DNA of 64,000 nucleotides, from positions 4,710,100 through 4,774,099 of the forward strand of contig CANTUZ010000025.1 in the NCBI GenBank assembly GCA_947846985.1, given 5' to 3'. Shown one piece after another: positions 33,164 to 49,499 of this stretch (position 1 is its first letter; each line of letters opens with the position of its first letter). The notes beneath the pieces were generated by a model. That model was not told the origin of the DNA, made no database searches, and saw only the letters and a list, made by a program, of their open reading frames with translations. The translations under genes were made by a program, and so were the position numbers. The stretch comes from Fratercula arctica (lineage: Eukaryota > Chordata > Aves > Charadriiformes > Alcidae).

Positions 33164-34115
33164 CACGGAATTGTAGGGGTTTGAAGGGACCTTTGGAGAT
33201 CATCTAGTCCAACCCCCCCTGCCAAAGCAGGTTCGCCTGGAGCAGGCTGGACAGGAACACATCCAGGCGGGTTTTGAATATCTCCAGAGAAGGAGACTGC
33301 ACGACCTCTCTGGGCAGCCTGTTCCAGTGCTCTGGCACCCTCAAAGTAAAGAAGTTTGTCCTCATGTTGAGATGGAATTTCCTGTGTTCTGACTTGCGTC
33401 CGTTGCCTCTCGTCTTGTCACCAGGCACCACTGAGAAGAGTTTGACTCCATCCTCTTGACACCTGCCCTTTAGATATTTATAAGCATTGATAAGATCCCC
33501 TCTCAGTCTTCTCTTCTCCAGGCTAAACTGACCCAGGTCTCTCAGCCTTTCCTCATCAGAGAGGTGCTCCATTCCCTTGATCATCTTTGTAGCCCTCCGC
33601 TGGACTCTCTCCAGTAGCTCCCTGTCCTTCTTGAACTGGGGGCCCCAGAACTGGACACAGTACTCCAGATGCGGCCTCACCAGGGCAGAGTAGAGGGGGA
33701 GGATGACCTCCCTTGACCTGCTGGCCACGCTCGTTTTAATGCGCCCCAGGATGCCATTGGCCTTCTTGGCCACAAGGGCACATTGCTGGCTCATGGTCAA
33801 CTTGTTGTCCACCAGGACTCCCAGGTCCCTTTCTGCAGAGCTGCTTTCCAGCAGGTCAACCCCTAATCTGTACCAGTGCATGGGGTTATTCCTCCCCAGG
33901 TGCAGCACCCTACACTTGCCCTTGTTGAACTTCATTAGGTTCCTCTTTGCCCAACTCTCCAGCCTGTCCAGGTCTCGCTGTACAGCGGCACAGCCTTTTG
34001 GTGTGTCAGCCGCTCCTCCCAGTTTTGTGTCATCAGCAAATTTGCTGAGGACACACTCTGTCCCCTCATTCAGGTCATTGATGAATATGTTGAACAAGAC
34101 TGGACTCAGTACTGG
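33164..34115 (-). mobile_element. CR1 LINE with 297-residue ORF2 C-terminal frame, inserted into a sense CR1
   Basis: 3' end at about 33164 (plus strand AATCACGGAATTGTAGGGG). The frame 33204-34097 starts in the RT thumb ([21 protein letters not shown] with both Asp residues present) and runs to the C-terminus ([19 protein letters not shown]). It is a different subfamily from its neighbours, judging by its 3' end and wording. It interrupts the sense CR1, so it is younger than that copy. Confidence 0.94.
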
Positions 34116-34639
34116 TCCTTTGATTGCAGTAGGATTTAGAAGTGCATGAAAAATTTCTTTCTTGGTATGCTCTTAAGAAGTAGAGGTTCAATTCTAGATA
34201 CCTAAACTTTCAAAAAAGTAGTTCTTGACATCTGGGAAAAATTTACCTCCTTCAGTGCTTAATTTCTCGACAGCTAAATTTAATAGTCAATTTCAGTGAT
34301 GTGGCACTTGTGTTCTTGAGCTGGAAAACATTTCTGAAATCTCAGATTTTATGCTTGTTTTCATATGTGGATTTTATTTATCTTAAGAATGTGATGTATA
34401 CTTCTGTAAATGTTTGAGACAAACATTCTGCCCTTCATTGTAGGGTGCTTAGAATTAACTTCAAAACTGATCTCTCTCCCAGTAATACAAAGGTTTTAAA
34501 GGTGTAGACGCTAGTGAAATATCTCCAAACTCTTGGTCCTTGAATTGGATATAGTGTGGTGTTCCTGTAATTTAGAGCAGTTGTCCAGGATCGCAGTGTC
34601 AAATGTAATAACTCTGCGTTTGGGTTTTCTGTTTGCAGG
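34116..34639. other. SPIN1 intron, nothing recognised
   Basis: AT-rich, no coding potential. Confidence 0.5.
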
Positions 34640-34970
34640 GTTTTTTTCATAGAATCATAGAATCATAGAATGTGTTGTGTTGGAAGGGACCTTTAAAGGT
34701 CATCTAGTCCAACCCCCCTGCAGTAAGCAGGGACATCTTCAACTAGATCAGATTGCTCAGAGCCTCATCAGGCCTGGCCTTGAATGTCTCCAGGGATGGG
34801 GCCTCCACCACCTCTCTGGGCAACCTGTTCCAGTGTCTCACCACCCTCGTTGTAAAGAACTTCTTCCTAATGTCTAATCTAAACCTGCCCTGCTCTAGTT
34901 TAAAGCCATTGCCCCTCGTCCTATCCCTACGTGCCCTTGCAAACAGCCCCTCCCCAGCTTTCTTTTCCCA
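34640..34970 (-). mobile_element. CR1 LINE 3' stub
   Basis: Ends in three octamer-type repeats (plus strand CATAGAATCATAGAATCATAG). It is nearly identical in sequence to 6776-7085 and hence the same subfamily. It breaks off at about 34970 (GCTTTC then TTTTCCCATAG). Confidence 0.94.
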
Positions 34971-35399
34971 TAGAAGGTGGAAAAATCCTTGGCTTTTTTG
35001 TTCAAGTCTGTTGACAGATGGGTGCCGTAATGCCGACAAGAACACACTTAACTTCCGTGCCTTGTATCTCCCACAGTAACCATCTATGTAAGCATAAGGG
35101 TGCTACAGGCTAGGCTAAAAACTATTCTATAATATTTCTGAGGAAACAATATGGGTTTTGTACTTTACCCACAGTAAAATTTTTGAAACACAAATAGGTG
35201 CTTTGTGACTTGGGGGGGGTAAGAATCCTATGCTTTCATGCTCTCTCTACTGGTGTGTTCATTACAATTTTCAAATGTAGTATGTGAGTTCTGAAAATTA
35301 GTCTTGTGAGACGATATTCTTCAGAAGTTAGGAGTGTGGTCATTGAGCCCCTGAAACTTAAAATACTAAGCAAGTTCATTAAAATACTATTTTATAATA
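34971..35399. other. SPIN1 intron, nothing recognised
   Basis: Contains a G run near 35212. No feature supported. Confidence 0.45.
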
Positions 35400-36205
35400 C
35401 CAACTCTAATGAAGTTCTTACTGCTGCCTTTACCCATCCCCCTGAGCTGGAAGACAGGGATGGGGAGCAGAATGAAGCCCCCATAATCCAAGGGGAAATG
35501 GTTAGCGACCTGCTATGCCACTTAGACACACACAAGTCTATGGAGCCAGATGGGATCCACCCAAGGGTACTGAGGGAGGTGGCGGAAGTGCTCACCAAGC
35601 CACTTTCAACCATTTATCAGCAGTCCTGGCTAACCAGGGATGTCCCAGTTGACTGGAAGTTAGCAAATGTGACGCCCATCTACAAGAGGGGCTGGAAGGA
35701 GGATCTGGGGAACTACAGGCCTGTCAGTCTGACCTTGGTGCCTGGGAAAGACACGGACCTTGTAAAGCAGGTCCAGAGGGCCACGAAAATTATCAGAGGT
35801 TTGGAACACCTCTGCTATGAAGAAAGGCTGAGAGTTGGGGTTGTTCAGCCCTGAGAAGAGAAGGCTGCAGGGAGACCTTATTGCAGCTTTTCAATATATA
35901 AAGGGGACTTATATGAAAGACAGAGAGACTTTTTCCAAGGACTTGTAGTGACAGGACAAGGGACAATGGTTTTAAAATGAAAGAATGTAGATTTAGATTG
36001 GATATAAGGAAGAAATTTTTTACAATGAGCGTGGTGAGACACTGGAACAGGTTGCCCAGAGAAGTTGTGGATGCTCCATCATTGGGCAGTGTTCAAGGTC
36101 AGATTGGATGGGGCTTTGAGCAATCTGGTCTAATGAAAGATGTCCCTGCCCACTGTAGAAGGGCTGGAACTAGATGATCTTTAAAGGCTGACCATTCTAC
36201 AGTTT
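35400..36205 (+). mobile_element. CR1 LINE with internal deletion
   Basis: Sense strand. The left part (about 35400-35745) encodes the start of RT: LLCHLDTHKSMEPDGIHPRVLREVAEVL, then [19 protein letters not shown]. At about 35745 it jumps (VPGKD then TDLVKQVQRATKIIRGLEHL) to the C-terminal region, so the RT active site and thumb, several hundred residues, are missing. The C-terminal frame resumes at 35977-36177 ([31 protein letters not shown]). The 3' end near 36205 lacks a clear octamer tail. Confidence 0.9.
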
Positions 36206-38777
<2,572 letters not shown>

Positions 38778-39698
38778 TAAATTACTTTTCATCACATGGT
38801 AGATAATCAAAATGCTGTGTTTAATTTTTCTTGATTTCACAAAGATTTGATTATACCAGAGAGCATAGTGCTGTCTTTTGTCTTTAAATGGCATGCAGTA
38901 AATTCTGATTTTTTTCTTGTTTAGTCTTATCCCTAACAAGTTTATGTACATGTAACATTGATATTTCTATTAAATTTTAAACTCCGAGCCAACTGAGAAA
39001 TGTCCTGGCTATGTTGTCTTGTGTGTGTTTGACAGTAATTATGTGTTTGGTTGGGGTTTTTTTCATGTGCTTTCCCTAGGTATTAATACAAATGGAGGGA
39101 AAAAAGCATTTTCGAGGTGAAATAACTTGACTAGTAACAAGGCTTTATTGGTTTTCATAATTAGCACTGAATTGTTAAACTGCAGGTTTTTCCAAACTGT
39201 AAAGTTCAAAGTTTACCCTAGTAATTACTTATTTCTGAATGGAATAAGTTCTTGTTATTCCTGACTGCAGAGAGATCAGTAGCAGTCTCTAGAATTCAGT
39301 TCGGTTAGGGGGAACCAAACCAAACACCTTCATTAATAACTTCATACAGATGTTCTGTGATTTAACCTTTATTCCTCCCCTCCCCCCACAATACAAATAT
39401 TTAAAATACAGACACTATTCTTTGCTGTGGCCTATATTGGTCTCCCTTTACTTTGCATTATGATAGTTTGATCAATTGGGGGGGGGGTGTACAATGATGG
39501 AAAATGTTGATAAGAGTGTTAACATGTTAAAATAATTCTTCAAGTTCTGCAGTTCTTTGGTCTTCAACTCTCTGGAATGGACAGTATTTGTTTTGTATGT
39601 GAATTGACTAACTTTCAAACAAATTTATTCATGAATCTGGATAAAGATTATTTTTTACAAAGACTTATTTCTGTACTTTTGAATGGACATACTTATGA

Positions 39699-39953
<255 letters not shown>

Positions 39954-41759
39954 TAGACCAGTTACTTTTTTCTTCTGGAAAGTGGCATCTCTCTGTATTA
40001 TTGTTTGGTTTATGGTTTATATATGGAAAAGAGTTGACAAACAAGGATCTTTTTAAGTATCAAAACTAACAAAGGTTACAGCACAACAGAAAATGCATCT
40101 GTATTAACTTCTGAAATATTTTACTTGAATCAGTGATGAAATATGCAATAAATACTGGAAAATCCTTTTCTGTAATAATTCCTAATTCTGATAAAGATAT
40201 ACATACTATTGTGTAAGAGATTACACTTAGATTTTTTTATCAGAAACTGACAACCTACTAGAAGCCTTCCATTGTTATTTTCTTATAGAAGTGTCACAAA
40301 TCAAGAGCCATCTCAAGGAGTTGTATTTCTGAAGCAGTTCTTACAAGAATAATGTTTTGGGGCTCACTAAAATAGTCAGATTAATTTAGTTTGGGTAGGC
40401 ATCTTCAGTTTGGAAAGCTTTTGAATAGTTTCTTGGTGGAAAGCAGCACTAATCTTTTGACAACTCATTTTCTCTCACACGTTTAAATACATAAACAGGA
40501 AAAAATTTTCAATAGGTTAGGAGGGATATTTTTTCTTCCTTTCTTGAAGTGAAAGCTATTGGGTTTTTTCCTATAAATATAGAAGGATTTTCACAGAATC
40601 AGTATTGTTCAAGAGATTTGGATAGCTAGTACAAAAAGAAGAAAAAAGTTTGTCAAGAATATTGTACTCTCATTTCTCCTGCACCTCAAAAGCACTTCTC
40701 TGACAGAGGCAATTTTGGCTTTAAAGTAAATTATTAATTAGATAACTAATGTTTGGCTATGCAATGCACTACATAAATATTATTTAAAATTCATTCATTG
40801 AGTTTCTGAGACTGTCGTCCTTCAGATCTAGCACTGATAACAAATAGTCTGATGGCTGAGTAAACAAGTGGCACTTATTTGCATAACCTCTGTAGTAATC
40901 CTATGGTTTTAGATTTTTTCCAGCCTAACAAAAAGCAACATATCTGTGGCTTGAAGAGAGTGAGCCACAAATGTTAATGGAAAAAGTGACCTTCCTATTC
41001 CTAAAGAAACAAATAAAACAAGCTCTTTCAGATTTGGCACCTTCAAATACTTTGCAATTCCTTTTTAAATTCTGCTTTGCTTTCTTCCATCTTAGAAAAA
41101 TAAGCTAAAAGGCTTCTGCTTTCCATATTTAAGAATTAAGTTTTTTATGTGCTCTTTTTTCCTGATACTATCTACTACTTACCTCTGTTTTTAAGACACT
41201 CCAAACTATGAGCTACCTTCCCTCAATCTGGATCTTTTACAGACAATGTGAATTGTGTCCTTAAGGATACTTCTGGGTAGATTTTGCTAGAAAAGCAAAT
41301 GATATAGTTAGACTTCTCAACAGTATCCATTCTAGTGTGAAATCAAAATCCCCTTTTAACAGCATTATTGATTAAGGAGGTTACGCTTAGCTTGGAAGAT
41401 GGGGTTTTGTTGCAATGGCATGTTTGCATTGACATTTTGGGTAAAGCATGTGGGGAGAGGGAGTTCTAGCACACCTGCCTGTCTGTTAAAGAGACTCAGT
41501 GCCTTGTACTACTGGGGGCTTAAATTCAATTGTCTACAAACATGTTCTGTAATTGACGTGTAAACCTTCACATCAAAAGATTTACTTTTCTAACCAATTG
41601 AAGTGCTATTTTTTATTTCATAAAATTGAAGATGGTATTACATTAAAAACATAATTCTGTGACTGTACTTTCTAGAAGCATGGTATTAGGTGCTTGTCTG
41701 AACAACTCGTTTTATACATACTCTGCATTTTAAACTTGTGATTGTTTCTTAACTTTTAA

Positions 41760-42035
<276 letters not shown>

Positions 42036-45000
42036 ATGCCATCATGAACTTCTGCCAAATTTGTGGAACTATTAAATGTAAAATTTGTAGACACAAAGAC
42101 TTGACTGTTTTTCAGTTAAATGAAAGCTTAAATGTCCCTGCGAACCCACAATCTCTGCCAGCAAAACTGTTTTGTTCTGAATAATACAAATTTATGTGAA
42201 CATGACACATTTTGCGTAAGAGAACTCCTTTTCATGAAGGAAGTTGATATTTGGGTGGGAGGGAGTTAAAAGCAAAGAACAGCTGCAAATTCAAGCTGTG
42301 TGAAGTCAATCTAGTATTGTAATCTAGATTTTTTCATAGATTTTAACTTTTTCTTCAACCTTGCACTCACCTGTTCAACTGCCACATGCAAGTGTAGTTT
42401 GCTATTTTCGATATGCCTTCTTTTGTAACATTAAATCTAATTTCTTGGCTACTGGAAGTCCTTGTTTTCTGAGTTGGGACAGAGGTGACTTCTGAAAAGT
42501 TTAAACAGTTTGTGCAGCAGTAAGGAGTGCCTAACCCAAGTAACATGTCTACTGTGTTTCTACACTTTATTTAAAATTAAGCTTTTTAAGATCTTGCAGT
42601 ACATGGAAATACTTGTGCATTTTTACTAGTCACAGGGCAGTAGGATATCAAGTGTTTGACTTACACACCTTTCAGTGAAAAGGCTTTAAACTATAAAAAT
42701 ATATTTAATCTGTATAACCAGTTAATTAGAAAATGCAGGTTAAGGGCCTGTGTTTACAAGTTGTAGGAACCAGTAAAATGCACACAACAAAGCTGCCTTT
42801 AATCCTAAATGTTGTACTTTGTTTTGTTAGCAGAACCCAAGTGCTTGGTGCCACAAGTTTAACAGTATATATGCTACTTAAGAAGACTTTAGACTACACA
42901 TTGGCAATCGGTAGTCTCTCATTTAATGTCAGAACTTAGCAACCTGGATGTTTGTGTGTGGACTTAGAAACCTAATAGTAGTTAATGTTTTACACGGTAA
43001 ATACAATCTTATGGGGCTGGGGGGGTCCTTTTACACTGAAGACCTCCTTTAGAGAAGGCAAAGCATTTGTTGCCTTCTGCTCGGTCTGCTGTATTCCTTT
43101 GCTTGGTTTTGTTTTGTTTTGTTTTGGATTTTGCTATTGTTTTTAACTATTTTGGTTCAAGAAGGCATCTTTTCAATGTATTCTTTTTCTGACTTTTCCA
43201 CGTAAGGAGTGTCCAAACAAATCCTACAGTTTAAACCTGTTGTTGCCTTTTGTGGTGTACTTGCTTTGAGGTATGCTGTTAACATGAATTTCATTCTATG
43301 AACACTAGAGTTCTGCATGCCAGTGGTGTACTATCTAACGGGAGCTATAGACAGTCTCAGTGGTTCAGTCATCTGCATTAGATTGTGGATGTAAATAGCA
43401 GCCCACAACAGCAGAAACCTTTCACAGTTTTAATCTTGCAAGATAGTTGTAAATCAAGGTTAGGGTATTTGGTGTTGTTTAAGTGTAGCAACTTTTAAAA
43501 GCACCAGAATTGTAACAAGGATCAGCACAGCAACAAAATTGTCATGTTAAAGCAGAGCTCTACAGGCTTCAAAGCACTGTTTCACAGAAATACAGTAAGT
43601 GAAAAATGTGAATACAGTCAACACTATTGATAGAAAGAAGGAATACATAGATATCCAACCTTATGCTGTTAGTGGAAGGATGCAGGAGAGGTACTGTTAA
43701 TTAGGTCTGACCTCTATTGTGGGTATTCTTGATATCAAAGACTCAGTGGTTTAAGTCTCTTTCTGTCCATTTATTTGGCCTGATTTCATATTTTAGCCTT
43801 AAGGCTTGTGCCTCATTATGCTGTTAAATGGTAATACTGTATAAATGTGGTATCTTAATTCTTTGCCCCTTGCTACTATATTGCATTGTTATCTATTTCA
43901 TCATGGGCAACCAAAGGCAGGCTATTGTCTTTCAGTTCACAGCTTCTCAATCCAGTCTTTTAGCACTAAGTACCTGAGTCAGTAAACTTTCATTGTGTTT
44001 TGAACATAGTGAGCAGATTTGCAACACAGTGCTTTCATCCTGCAGGTCTGTCATGTGCTTTCTATTGACTCTTAAGAGTCCTGCATGTAAATCTCAAAGC
44101 TGAGCCTGGCTCCATGAGCCCAAGTCGATATTTGTGGCACAAGAATGAGTGTATTGATTACACACAAAATACATTAATAACTTAGTACAATGAATTTTGG
44201 GCTTTACATCTAAGGAATTCAAGATTTGTTTTGAAATATTTGAGGTTTAGGTCTACTGAAACACTTTTAGCATTAGGCTTGCATTTGTGGGTTTTATGCA
44301 AGCCACTATAATATACCACATATTTTGCTAATTAGAATATAATCTATACACTGTCAAATTTTATGGTTGTTTTTAGATGTCCCCGTTGTCTGTTGCATGG
44401 GTTTTTTCTTTTCATCTTTTTTCTTAAGGTTTGGAGGGGGGGGTTGGTTTTGTGGGGTTTTTTTTTTAATATCTTAAACCACCTTTTTGAGACTTGAGAC
44501 TAATTCCACTCCCTGCCATCCGCTTTGGACTTTATTTTAGGCTCATGTTTCAGATCTGCATGCAGTGCTTGCATTACCCTTGTAACTACATGTTGGTCCC
44601 TTGTTCTAGGGCTTCAACATTACTTTCCAAATTTATCATAGGTCTTGTGATGGCACAAGCCATGGATCTTTGTATAAAAGTTATTGGCCTCTCTCATTTA
44701 CTTGCTGTAGTATTGTATATTGTGTGTGTGCATGATGTCAGGCTGCCATGTAAAACATTTTAAAAGGAAAAAAAAAAACCTTAAATGCAGACCATCCTTT
44801 TTTGCATGCTTAGAAGGTTAGAACATTCAATGTAACAAACTAAAGTTGCATGTTATAATGTTTAGGTTTGGGTTTTGTTCTGTTTTTATTTTGTGTTCAG
44901 TTTTTTGTGAATTTGCTTATTGTGCTGTTTGAATGGTTGTTAGTAGGATTAAATGCACTGGTGAGGCGAACATAGTGCCAACGGAAGGTAATTTTCCAGT

Positions 45001-45046
45001 TGTGTGTGTCATACAGCATTTGAAGGGACCATGTATTCTGTTCAAG

Positions 45047-45056
45047 AATAAATAAA
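45047..45056 (+). terminator. Candidate SPIN1 polyadenylation signal, proximal
   Basis: Two overlapping AATAAA hexamers (AATAAATAAA), 3.0 kb after the stop codon. Confidence 0.5.
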
Positions 45057-45525
45057 ATCACAATTGATAAGTGAAACACTACATTTTTTCTTTTGAGTAC
45101 CAAACCCTAAACTAAGCTGGACTACATAAAGACTGAAATACTTTGGGGAAAATCCTATTTATTGCAATAGGTATAAGCCTTCTTTAAATGAATTATTTAA
45201 AAATGGAGGCTTTATCTTCAGATAGAATAGATTACAGTTGCTTCAGGGAAAAAGAATTATGGTAAAAGCAGTTTCTGGTTCCTTGAAAATGCCGTGCTTT
45301 TTGTATTTTACATCATTAGTGCAATTTGGATGGTTCTTGGTATGTGTATAGTTCAAAGGTCTTCGTGTTCACATTTTAAAATTAGGTAATGACTTCATCT
45401 TTAGAGCTCGGTTTCATTTTTATTTTATTTCTCTGCATTTAGAAGTATGAACACTTTAAATCTGTTACTTAATTCTGTAAGTATTTTTTATAATTATGAT
45501 GTAACTCTATCCTTAAAACATTTAA

Positions 45526-45531
45526 AATAAA
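45526..45531 (+). terminator. Candidate SPIN1 polyadenylation signal, distal
   Basis: AATAAA followed within 15-30 bases by TTTATGTGCAACTCATGACTG, a plausible downstream GU-rich element. It would give a 3' UTR of about 3.5 kb. Confidence 0.45.
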
Positions 45532-45550
45532 TCCTTTATGTGCAACTCAT

Positions 45551-46299
45551 GACTGTAAATTTTATTCTCATGAGCAAAATGTAGTGATGTGACTTCAGAT
45601 TGTGAAGAAGCAATTTCTTCAGTATTTTAATTAAAAAGGACTTAGTATTTTAAAGTTGAGACATGTATGCTAGTATAATACTTTCCCCTATGAAATAAGT
45701 TTGCTTGCTAAGTCAAATCTTTTTTTCTTTTTTTATTTGCCAAGTAAGTATGAATGTCAATAAGATGGAATTTGAGGTAAAGCATAATGCTTAAATTGTA
45801 TTTCACCAAAAGCAGAAAAATTCCTCCTCAGGGGTTTATGCAAGTCTGAGGGAGCCTCTTATTTCCAGAACACACTATAGCTCACACTGTTAGCAGTAGT
45901 TCAGCAGCAGGGAACAGTAGAAGTGTTTGTCAGTGTTTAGCTGATACATTTGTCTGTTTTGAATTAATGTGCTTAACTAAAATTTGAATTTTATTTTATT
46001 CACTAAATTAAAAAAAAAAGATAAGTAGAATTTATCCAAACCTAGAGGTTATGAGCAGTGAAGAGAATAATACCACAATGCTGTGAATTTCCTTAAAACA
46101 CATAAGTTCTTTATACTAATGCATGAACACTTAATTATTTTATGTCATTAAAGGTAAATTACCAAGCCTGACTTTGAATATTGAAATGATGAGATTTTCC
46201 TTATTCCTCCCTCTTCCCTGATTATAGAGGGGAAAATCTTATATGGATACCCCAAAATATATTTTTGTCACCAAGTCGCCAACACCCCTGGACAGTGGG
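45551..46299. other. DNA downstream of SPIN1, nothing recognised
   Basis: AT-rich with a short A run at about 46009. No gene or repeat edge supported. Confidence 0.45.
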
Positions 46300-46808
46300 A
46301 AGGAGTGCACCCTCAGCTAGTTGCAGACAATGCAAAACTGGGAGGAGTCGTTGATACACCAGAGGGTTGTGCTGCCATCCAGTGATCTCAACAGCCTGGA
46401 GAAAGGGGCTGACAGGAACCTCATGAAGTTCAACAAGAAGTGCAAAGTCCCGCACCTGTGGAGGAACGACCCTATGCACCAGTACATGATGGGGGCTGAC
46501 CAGCTGGAAAGCAGCTTTGCAGAAAAGGACCGTGTGTGTGGTGTCCTGGTGGACACCAACCTGAACATGAGCCAGCTATGTGCCCTTGAGGCAAAGGTGG
46601 CTAACGGTATCCTGGGATGCATTAGGAGGAGTGTTGCCAGAAAGTCAAGGGAGGTGATCCTTCCCCTTTATTCAACACTGGTGAGGCTGCATCTGAAGTA
46701 CCATGTCCAGTTCTAGGCACCCCAGTACGAGAGACATAGTCATACAGGAGAGAGTCCAGTGAAGGGTCACGAAGATGATTAAAGGCTCTCCTATGAGGAA
46801 AGGCTGAG
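46300..46808 (+). mobile_element. CR1 LINE, left part, broken by an LTR
   Basis: Encodes the CR1 ORF2 region after the RT core in the frame 46321-46716: [69 protein letters not shown]. It reaches the YEERLS-like segment at about 46790 and is then broken by the insertion at 46809. It resumes at 47561. Confidence 0.92.
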
Positions 46809-47560
46809 TGTCACCCAGCTCCAGGGGGACAGACAGGTTCTTTTGGGGATCCTTGGCAGAATGATGACAACACTAAGTTGTAGTTACAATTAAAACTTTA
46901 TTTTTTGGCAGAATAGATCAGCATAGGATCTTATGATCAGAGTAGCACAGGTTTTTCAGCAAGCAGAATCAGTGTAGCACAATTTATAAGTAGCGTAGCA
47001 CAGAATTTTATATCACAGTTTAGTTTATGGTTTCTAATCACCTGGACCCTCTGCAGTTTGGGTCAAATCTTAATACATGACTTGCCATATCAATATAACA
47101 ATCATAATCTAGACTCAAAATATGCAAAAGAATATGAGTCACTCAATCCTCAGAAGAAGCAGACAATGGTGGAGGCATCATGGGTTTTGCTGTCCAGCAG
47201 CAGTTCTGGTCCAAGTCCCACAACTTGTAACTGCTTGATCTTATAGACAGTGCTCTGTGTGCTGCTGCACTTCCCTGTTCTGTGTCAGGGTCATCACAAC
47301 CTGGTTGGCCAGGTGCATGGGACCTTCAAGGCTGGTAAGGAGGGAAGAAGTCTGCCTGGTGCCCAGAAACCTGGAGGCCAATAGGGAAAGGGAGAAGTCT
47401 ACCTGATGTGCAGGATCTTCAAGGCCTGATGAAGAGGGGAAAGGGGACCAATACGTGACCAGCTCAGTCACAAAGAATGGCCATTTACCTTATAAAATGG
47501 CATTAGTTATGCTAACCATATTACCGGGGTCAGGAGCAGGAGGTACCGGTCACACTGACA
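46809..47560. repeat. Solo-LTR-like insertion in a CR1
   Basis: 752 bp starting TGTCACCC and ending CACTGACA (TGTCA/TGACA inverted ends). CR1 sequence is continuous across it (AGGCTGAG before, GAGCTGGGACTGTTTAGCC after). Only GAG is shared by the flanks, so the target duplication is short or eroded. ATTAAAACTTTATT near 46890 could be a polyadenylation region on the minus strand, so orientation is unclear. No coding frame. Confidence 0.65.
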
Positions 47561-47935
47561 GAGCTGGGACTGTTTAGCCTGGAGAAGAGAAGGCTCGTGG
47601 GGGTTCTCATCAATACCTGATGGGAGGGAACAAAGAAGAGGGAGCCAGGCTCTTCTCATTAGTGACATCAAGAGCCAATGAGCACAAAGTGAGACGCAGG
47701 AGTTTCCATCTCAACATCAAGAAACCCTTTTTTTACTGTGAGGGTGACTGAGCACTAGAACAGGTTGCCCGGAGAGGTTGTGGAGTCTCCCTCCTTGAAG
47801 CTATTCAAAAGCTATCTGGAGATGGTCCTGGGCAACCGGCTCCAGGTGACCCTGCTTGGGGGGGGGGGGGCGGGCAGGTGTGTGGACTAGATGACTTCCA
47901 AATGGTTCCTTCCAACCTCAACCATTCTGTGATTT
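47561..47935 (+). mobile_element. CR1 LINE, right part with 3' end
   Basis: Continues the CR1 after the LTR-like insert: [14 protein letters not shown] segment, the FHLNIKKPFF-type segment, NRLPGEVVESPSL-type segment, then the GACTAGATGACTTCCAAATGG 3' non-coding part and an octamer-like end (ACCATTCTGTGATTTTTAGG). A G run of about 12 lies near 47859. Confidence 0.9.
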
Positions 47936-49499
47936 TTAGGATTGGCAGCATGGCAAAAGTTATCAGGCTTCTAAGCGTTCTTTTCAGGCTTTCCTCTTCC
48001 CATTTTACTAGTTTACTGCTCTGAATTCCTCGATTCCTCTTCTGAATTTGAAGTACAGCAGCAGTATATGTACAACATAATGTAGCTGAGGTCCCACCAG
48101 TGTCAATAAGCTGGTATATACATAACACTTAACTATTCTACTTGGATGTTAATTACTGCTTTCTGCTGCACGTCCCTTTTCTTAAATCATTGTCACGGTT
48201 TACGTAACTTCAGTTGTACAAAAAATGTAAATGGCTGTTGTAGTCCGACAGTTAAAATACCTATATATTTTGGCATTTTTTTTCTCCAATTAATCCTTAA
48301 ATTTACTTGTGAAAGTCAGACTCTGTTGAATACAAGTCCTTTTTTGAACATCTCCATGCTTTTTGGTGCCACACTGTTACTGAGGTCTGTACACCAGGCT
48401 ACCCTGTTCAAAGCTGACTCTGGTAATTCAGTTTGAGCAACTTTCTTTTGTTTTTTTTCTTTAGTGTGTTCCACCTAGACCTGATATTCGAGAGGCATAT
48501 TTTTGTTAATAAATTAAGATCACCACCACAACTGAAAGCACATTTCATTCTACTTTAAATGCACATTCAAATTAAATCAATGGAAATTTACATAAACAGC
48601 CACTATTTTGGGAGGGGAGAGGACTGTTTTAGATTTTACAATGTCTAATAACATTTGTTTGGAAGACAGCTCTGAAAGGGCATCTAATCCTTTAAATATG
48701 TATAAGGAAATATAAGATCCTTATGCATTTTGCACAAAAAGAGTTTGGACTGCTGATTTTTAATTCTGTGGAATTATCTACATGTGGTATATGCTCACCT
48801 TTGAACTGGATTGTGGGATGACTTCTTAAATTATCCTTATGAACATTTTGATCTACAAATGAAGTCATGTGCTGGGAATGGTTTGTTGTGTTCTCTGTAA
48901 AAGTTCTAATTAATTGGGTTTTACAGTACTGACTTCTAGCCGTTTTTAACTTAGAAAAGCAGGTATCTAGATTAAATACTTATGAATTTAATTAATTAGA
49001 AAACAAAGTAACCTTTTAAGCAAAAGCAGTACAAAACAAATCTATGATATGATTCAGAGATCATTCTCAAAAGTGTTAAGAAGGATGGCAACGGCAAGTT
49101 ATGCAAGTGACTGTTTTTGCTATGCTACTACACATTTCATTGGGGAAGGATGAAAATGTCTTCCTGGAGATTCTCACTAATCTCAGGTTTTGTACACCCA
49201 TTCTAAATTTGCCGCCTTCAAAAAATATTCACTCTACCTCATGCAAAGTTCTCTTGTTGTTAGCGAGGCTCAGTTTACTGTCTACTGGTATGTTGAAAGA
49301 ATAAAAAAAAAAGTGAGAATTATCATGCAGTTTTCTGAGAAACTGAGGTGTAAAAGCTAACTTGCTTGAGTCAGAATTTCTGATGGTAGGAAAACAAACA
49401 TGTATAGATCCAATAACTACTGAATTGGGAACTGAGAATAATTCCAAGAGAATGAAAGGAATGATAACTACATAATAAACACAGGCCTTTAGACTCTAC
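47936..49499. other. Intergenic DNA, nothing recognised
   Basis: AT-rich. Short frames (48146-48436, 49101-49304) show no recognisable domain and are taken as chance. Confidence 0.45.

Larger units (their letters stand above)
42036..45550 (+). other. SPIN1: SPIN1 3' UTR
   Basis: Starts after the TAG. It is AT-rich and free of CR1 or LTR insertions over about 3.5 kb, unlike the flanks, as expected of transcribed and constrained DNA. Overlapping AATAAA signals at 45047-45056 and one at 45526-45531, the latter followed by a TGTG-containing stretch, are the candidate 3' ends. Small frames within it (for example 44494-44763) are not supported as genes. Confidence 0.65.

Noticed and set aside
44494..44763. 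89-residue frame in the SPIN1 3' UTR
   Set aside because: Hydrophobic chance frame, no start context or domain, in untranslated DNA.
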